A stretch of DNA of 64,000 nt, from contig NZ_JAULRU010000418.1 in assembly GCF_030518155.1 (NCBI RefSeq), forward strand, positions 186,001 to 250,000. Direction: 5' to 3'. Under the pieces are notes generated by a model. It ran no database searches. It saw only the letters and a program-made list of their open reading frames with translations, and was not told the origin of the DNA. The translations under genes were made by a program, and so were the position numbers. Source of the stretch: Gilvimarinus gilvus (GTDB taxonomy: Bacteria; Pseudomonadota; Gammaproteobacteria; Pseudomonadales; Cellvibrionaceae). Below are positions 60,162 to 64,000 of the stretch, one piece after another (within the stretch, counting starts at the first letter, position 1; each line of letters opens with the position of its first letter).

Positions 60162-60739
60162 GCAACAAACGAGCTGTGTGCTCCGATTGTCAGCGGCCAC
60201 TGGCACGTTGTATGTGCCGCTACATAGTGCCGACAGCCAATCACTGCAGGGTTCTGTTACTTCAGCACCCGAAAGAGAATGGGCACCCGAAAAACACCGG
60301 TGAGTTGCTTTGGCGCAGCTTGCAACATTGTGAGCTGAAAGTTGCCGAGCAGTTCTCACTCAGTGAATTAAGCCCCTGGCTGCCCGGAGCGACACTACTC
60401 TACCCAACTGAAAAATCGGACAAGCCAGCTTACAGTGACGGTCTGAGTCAGAGTCACGCCCCGGATAAGCTCATTGTAATAGACGCGACTTGGCGTAAAA
60501 GCCTTAAAATGCTCCATCTAAATCCCGCTTTACTGGATTTGCCCAGAATACAGCTAGCGGACCACCTCTGCGGCAACTATCGAGTACGTACAGCGAAAAA
60601 ACATCATCAACTTTCCACACTGGAGGCAAGTTGTTACGCTCTACAACAAATAGAGAGTAATCAGTCGCTATACGAGCCTTTACTTGAGCAGTTTGATCAC
60701 TATATGACCCATTTGGCCAACTTTGACCCAAACCGTTGA
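60158..60739 (+). CDS. DTW-domain tRNA aminocarboxypropyltransferase
   Basis: 193 residues. Four Cys (C8, C11, C18, C20) in CSDCQRPLARCMC, the DTW motif as DATW and the STLEA motif (LSTLEASCYAL). Members such as TapT make 3-(3-amino-3-carboxypropyl)uridine in tRNA; which tRNA is served is not clear. Overlaps both neighbours by four bases. Confidence 0.88.
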   Translation: MSNKRAVCSDCQRPLARCMCRYIVPTANHCRVLLLQHPKENGHPKNTGELLWRSLQHCELKVAEQFSLSELSPWLPGATLLYPTEKSDKPAYSDGLSQSHAPDKLIVIDATWRKSLKMLHLNPALLDLPRIQLADHLCGNYRVRTAKKHHQLSTLEASCYALQQIESNQSLYEPLLEQFDHYMTHLANFDPNR

Positions 60740-60762
60740 TTGGCCAGCCAACTGAGAATGTT

Positions 60763-63681
60763 ATGAGCACACACCACAGCGCGTTTGACTTAATTCGCAG
60801 CGAGCGCAATGACGCTCTAAATCTAACTATTGAAGAGTATGTCCACAGCGCTACAGGGGCTCAACATATCCACCTGGCGAGCGACAACGACGAAAATGTA
60901 TTTTTGGTGGCGCTGCGCACGGTACCAGAGGATTCAACCGGGGTGGCTCATATTCTTGAACATACGGCACTGTGCGGCAGTAAACGATTTCCGGTACGGG
61001 ATCCATTTTTTATGATGACCCGGCGTTCACTCAACACTTTTATGAACGCATTTACCAGCTCAGACTGGACCGCTTACCCTTTTGCCAGTCAAAACAAAAA
61101 AGACTTTAACAATCTGCTGGATGTCTACCTCGACGCGGTGTTCTTCGCCACACTTGATCCTCTCGACTTCGCACAAGAAGGCCACCGTCTTGATTTTCAA
61201 GAACCCGGGAACCCTGAATCGCCACTGGTATTCAAAGGGGTGGTTTTTAATGAAATGAAAGGTGCTATGAGCTCTGTGCCCTCGCAATTATGGCAAAAGC
61301 TTTCAAGTCACTTGTTTCCCAGCTCGACTTATCACCATAACAGTGGCGGGGACCCGGAACATATTCCGGACTTAAGTTACGAAGATTTACAAGCATTTTA
61401 CCGAGAGCATTATCACCCAACGAATGCGACGTTTATGACCTTCGGTAATATTGCGGCCAGCGAACATCAACGCAGCTTTGAAGAAAAAGTGCTCCGGCAC
61501 TTTTCTAAACTGGACAAAAAAATACAGGTTCAGCCAGAAAAACGTCTACACAGTCCGGTGCGGATCGAAGACGCCTACCCGCTGGAGGCCGATGGTGAAG
61601 GGCTAAAAAATAAAACTCATATTGTAATTGGCTGGTTACTGGGAAAAGCCACCGACTTGGACGCCGCACTTGAGGCGCACTTGCTGTCGATGGTGTTGCT
61701 CGATAACAGCGCGTCTCCCTTACTGCGAGCGCTAGAGCAGTCCGACCTCGGACAGGCCCCCTCGCCTCTGTGCGGACTGGAGGACAGCCAGTACGAAATG
61801 AGTTTCGTGTGCGGTCTTGAGGGGTGTGATGAGAGCGCGACCGCAGACGTCGAGCACCTAATATTTAAAACACTGGAGGAGATTGCACAACATGGCGTCC
61901 CCCGGGAACATATCGAATCTGCATTACATCAACTGGAATTATCACAGCGAGAAATTGGCGGCGACGGCTTTCCTTACGGCCTGCAGCTGATTATGGTTGC
62001 GCTCACGGCGGCAACCCACAGAGGCGACACCATTGCACAAATGGACCTAGAGGGCGCCCTTAAAAATCTTAGAAAAAAAGTAGAGTCTGCCGATTTTGTA
62101 AAAACTCGAGTAAGACACTTACTGGTGGACAATACCCACCGCGCTACCCTAACTTTGCGCCCAGACGCTCATATGGCTGAGCGAGCACATAAGGCGGAAG
62201 TCGCTCGGTTAGCCGATTTGAAAGCGACACTCACCGATACTGACTGCCAAAAAATTATCGAACAGGCTGAAGCACTCGATGCACGCCAGCAACAAAAGGA
62301 CGACGAGAGTATTTTACCCAAGGTAGAGCTATCAGATGTCCCTACAAGCATGGCATACAGCTCAGGCAGTCAAGAGCTGGTTGGCAACTACCCGCTGCGC
62401 TGCTATGGCGCGGGAACCAATGGCCTAGTTTACCATCAATTGGTGATTCGCCTGCCCAACCTAACCTCGGAACAGCTGCAAACGCTATCCATGTACTGTT
62501 TGTGTCTCACTGAGGTTGGTCACGGCGAACTCGACTATTTAGCGGCGCAGCAGCGCCAGGCTAAAACCGTAGGTTCACTATCGGCTCGCATGAGCATTCG
62601 CAGTAATGGCGAAGACGCCCAGTTTACCGACGGCTACCTTATTATCTCCGCCAAAGCCCTGGCCAGAAACTCCCAGGCCAGTGTTGAGCTTATGCGCGAC
62701 ACCTTTGAGACCGCCCGGTTTGACGAGCTTTCCCGCATTAAGGAGTTAATTTCACAGTATCGGGCGCGCCGCGAGCAATCAGTCACAGGCAACGGTCATG
62801 CACTGGCTATGTCAGCCGCCAGTGCCGGGATATCTCCCACGGCCAGGGTCAGCCATATGCTGGGCGGCCTGGCCGGTATAGAGCGCACCATTGTGTTAGA
62901 TAACGCCAATCAGTCGCAGGATCAGCTGGCAGCTTTTGCCAACAATTTGCGGGAACTTCACGAATTACTGTGCAGAGCCCCCCGTCAATTACTGCTCGTG
63001 GGCGAGCAGGATTATTTAACCGAATACAAGGAGCATCTCGCTCAGTATTGGCAAGGTGAAAGTTACTCCGGTGCCGCAAAACTCTTACTTGAGCCCGTCA
63101 ACGAGCGTATTCAGGAGGGTTGGCTCACCAACACCCAAGTGAACTTCTGCGCCAAAGTGTTTCCAACGGTCGTGTCTGATCACCCCGACGCCGCCCCCCT
63201 GACCGTTCTGGGCGGAGTTTTACGCAATGGTTTCCTCCACAGAACTATTCGCGAGCAAGGTGGGGCCTATGGCGGTGGCGCCAGTCAGGACAATAATATT
63301 GGCGCCTTTCGCTTTTATTCCTACCGAGACCCGCGACTTGCTGAGACCTTGGATGATTTTGATGCCGCAATTGAGTGGCTGTTAGCCACCGAGCTCGAGC
63401 TCAGTGAAATCGAGGAGGCCATACTCGGGGTAGTGAGTAGCATTGATAAACCCGCCTCGCCCGCTGGCGAAGCCAAACAAACGTTTCAGGCAGAACTGTT
63501 TGGGCGCAGTAGGGAAAAACGCGAGCAGTTTCGGCGCCGGGTGCTCGAGGTGACCGACAAGGACCTCAAGCGCGTTACCCAACATTATTTGCAAAACGCC
63601 AAGCCGAGTATCGCTGTTGTTGCACCCAAAACGGCAAGGGAGACGCTTGAGCAGCTAGGGCTAGAAGTGAAAACCCTGTAA
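60763..63681 (+). CDS. M16C family zinc peptidase (PreP-like)
   Basis: 972 residues from ATG 60763 (an upstream ATG at 60736 overlaps the previous gene). Zinc motif HILEH (63-67) with distal Glu in VVFNEMKGAMS, two M16 halves and the M16C-associated region. Presequence protease family members degrade peptides up to about 65 residues. No signal peptide seen, so probably cytoplasmic, clearing peptide fragments. Confidence 0.9.
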   Translation: MSTHHSAFDLIRSERNDALNLTIEEYVHSATGAQHIHLASDNDENVFLVALRTVPEDSTGVAHILEHTALCGSKRFPVRDPFFMMTRRSLNTFMNAFTSSDWTAYPFASQNKKDFNNLLDVYLDAVFFATLDPLDFAQEGHRLDFQEPGNPESPLVFKGVVFNEMKGAMSSVPSQLWQKLSSHLFPSSTYHHNSGGDPEHIPDLSYEDLQAFYREHYHPTNATFMTFGNIAASEHQRSFEEKVLRHFSKLDKKIQVQPEKRLHSPVRIEDAYPLEADGEGLKNKTHIVIGWLLGKATDLDAALEAHLLSMVLLDNSASPLLRALEQSDLGQAPSPLCGLEDSQYEMSFVCGLEGCDESATADVEHLIFKTLEEIAQHGVPREHIESALHQLELSQREIGGDGFPYGLQLIMVALTAATHRGDTIAQMDLEGALKNLRKKVESADFVKTRVRHLLVDNTHRATLTLRPDAHMAERAHKAEVARLADLKATLTDTDCQKIIEQAEALDARQQQKDDESILPKVELSDVPTSMAYSSGSQELVGNYPLRCYGAGTNGLVYHQLVIRLPNLTSEQLQTLSMYCLCLTEVGHGELDYLAAQQRQAKTVGSLSARMSIRSNGEDAQFTDGYLIISAKALARNSQASVELMRDTFETARFDELSRIKELISQYRARREQSVTGNGHALAMSAASAGISPTARVSHMLGGLAGIERTIVLDNANQSQDQLAAFANNLRELHELLCRAPRQLLLVGEQDYLTEYKEHLAQYWQGESYSGAAKLLLEPVNERIQEGWLTNTQVNFCAKVFPTVVSDHPDAAPLTVLGGVLRNGFLHRTIREQGGAYGGGASQDNNIGAFRFYSYRDPRLAETLDDFDAAIEWLLATELELSEIEEAILGVVSSIDKPASPAGEAKQTFQAELFGRSREKREQFRRRVLEVTDKDLKRVTQHYLQNAKPSIAVVAPKTARETLEQLGLEVKTL

Positions 63682-63730
63682 ACTGTCAAAAAAAAGCGTT
63701 GGGGCATGCTAATCTATAAAAAAATGGTAT

Positions 63731-63792
63731 ATCCACTCGCGCTTTGGCCAGTGGATCGACAGGGTTTGGCGCCCCTAAGGCGTACTGGCCAA
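63731..63792 (+). repeat. Mutually exclusive inverted repeats before the PP2C gene
   Basis: ATCCACT (63731-63737) pairs with AGTGGAT (63750-63756), while TTGGCCAGT (63744-63752) pairs with ACTGGCCAA (63784-63792). The two share bases 63750-63752 so only one can form at a time. They lie 27-88 bases before the ATG of the phosphatase gene and could be a regulatory leader. Confidence 0.45.
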
Positions 63793-63818
63793 CAGAACCA
63801 TCAGGACGGAAGCCATAC

Positions 63819-64000
63819 ATGCAGGGTTTGGAATCGAGCTCTCTGACCAATCCAGGGCGTAAACGTAGCAACAATGAAGACTGCTTTCTAAGTCTGCCAA
63901 GCCACGACCTGTGGATGGTCGCTGACGGTATGGGCGGCCACGAGGCGGGCGAAGTCGCCAGCGATATTGTCCGCACGACTTTGCGAGAAGACAGCGGTGA
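63819..64000 (+). CDS. PP2C-type Ser/Thr phosphatase, 5' part
   Basis: 60 residues visible before the window end. ATG at 63819 with a GGA box eight bases upstream; the frame reads ...NPGRKRSNNEDCFLSL...VADGMGGHEAGEVAS, with the R-x-x-N-E-D and DGMGGH metal-binding motifs of PP2C phosphatases. Such genes often lie beside serine/threonine kinases or type VI secretion loci, which would be downstream outside the window. Confidence 0.88.
   Translation, partial: MQGLESSSLTNPGRKRSNNEDCFLSLPSHDLWMVADGMGGHEAGEVASDIVRTTLREDSG

Overview
The window is an ordinary stretch of chromosome from a gammaproteobacterium, most likely a marine member of the Cellvibrionaceae (relatives of Saccharophagus, Teredinibacter and Cellvibrio). 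This is inferred from three things: core gene order of Pseudomonas/Cellvibrio type (tig-clpP-clpX-lon-hupB-ppiD, plsX-fabD-fabG-acpP-fabF without fabH, yccA-tusDCBE), moderate G+C, and a secreted lipoprotein with the long poly-serine linker typical of that family. No prophage, CRISPR array, rRNA operon or complete insertion sequence was found. About 60 protein genes and two tRNA genes are described.

Layout. 1-8.3 kb: the 3' end of a LysM lytic transglycosylase gene (mltD), a yejABEF peptide importer on the minus strand, and a plus-strand pair of a CheC-like protein and a PAS-GGDEF diguanylate cyclase. 8.3-17.3 kb: a protein quality control block on the minus strand (tig, clpP, clpX, lon, hupB, ppiD), with a heat-shock-type promoter candidate before lon, then tRNA-Leu. 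17.4-24.9 kb: a tightly packed minus-strand cluster: META lipoprotein, NAD malic enzyme, XRE-cupin regulator, fadB, fadA and a cupin protein related to phosphomannose isomerase. 25-29.4 kb: ffh, divergent ypjD-like and corC-like membrane genes, a small membrane protein and a rhodanese. 29.4-40 kb: cysS, glnS, then mltG, pabC and the fatty acid/phospholipid block (fabF, acpP, fabG, fabD, plsX) with rpmF and yceD. 40-46.2 kb: maf/yceF, a HAD phosphatase, rluC, and rne with a long structured leader.

46.3-48.7 kb: tRNA-Ser, yccA and the tusDCBE sulfur relay. Together with cmoM, a GIY-YIG protein and a DTW-domain protein near 59-60.7 kb, rluC and the tRNAs, this gives the window many RNA maturation functions. 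48.7-51.5 kb: an AGCS symporter, a D-cysteine desulfhydrase/ACC deaminase homologue, and a yajC separated from its usual tgt/secDF neighbours. 51.6-52.3 kb: a 263-bp non-coding inverted-repeat element (MITE-like) inserted exactly at the stop codon of a one-domain AraC-type regulator. 52.7-55.8 kb: bcp, a second diguanylate cyclase with an N-terminal Cys cluster, and aguB-aguA (agmatine to putrescine). 55.8-58.3 kb: a two-gene lipoprotein unit containing a poly-Ser HEXXH metalloprotease-like protein. 58.5-64 kb: a J-domain membrane protein, cmoM, GIY-YIG, DTW protein, a large M16 peptidase and the start of a PP2C phosphatase cut by the window end.

The best candidates for something not yet described are the MITE-like element and its relation to the AraC gene, the poly-Ser metalloprotease with its partner lipoprotein, the XRE-cupin regulator embedded between malic enzyme and beta-oxidation genes, and several regulatory layouts (a tusD ribosome site inside a terminator, CTTG/CCCCAAT promoters before lon and yccA, alternative hairpins before the PP2C gene). 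No large new system such as a defence island or biosynthetic cluster is visible.
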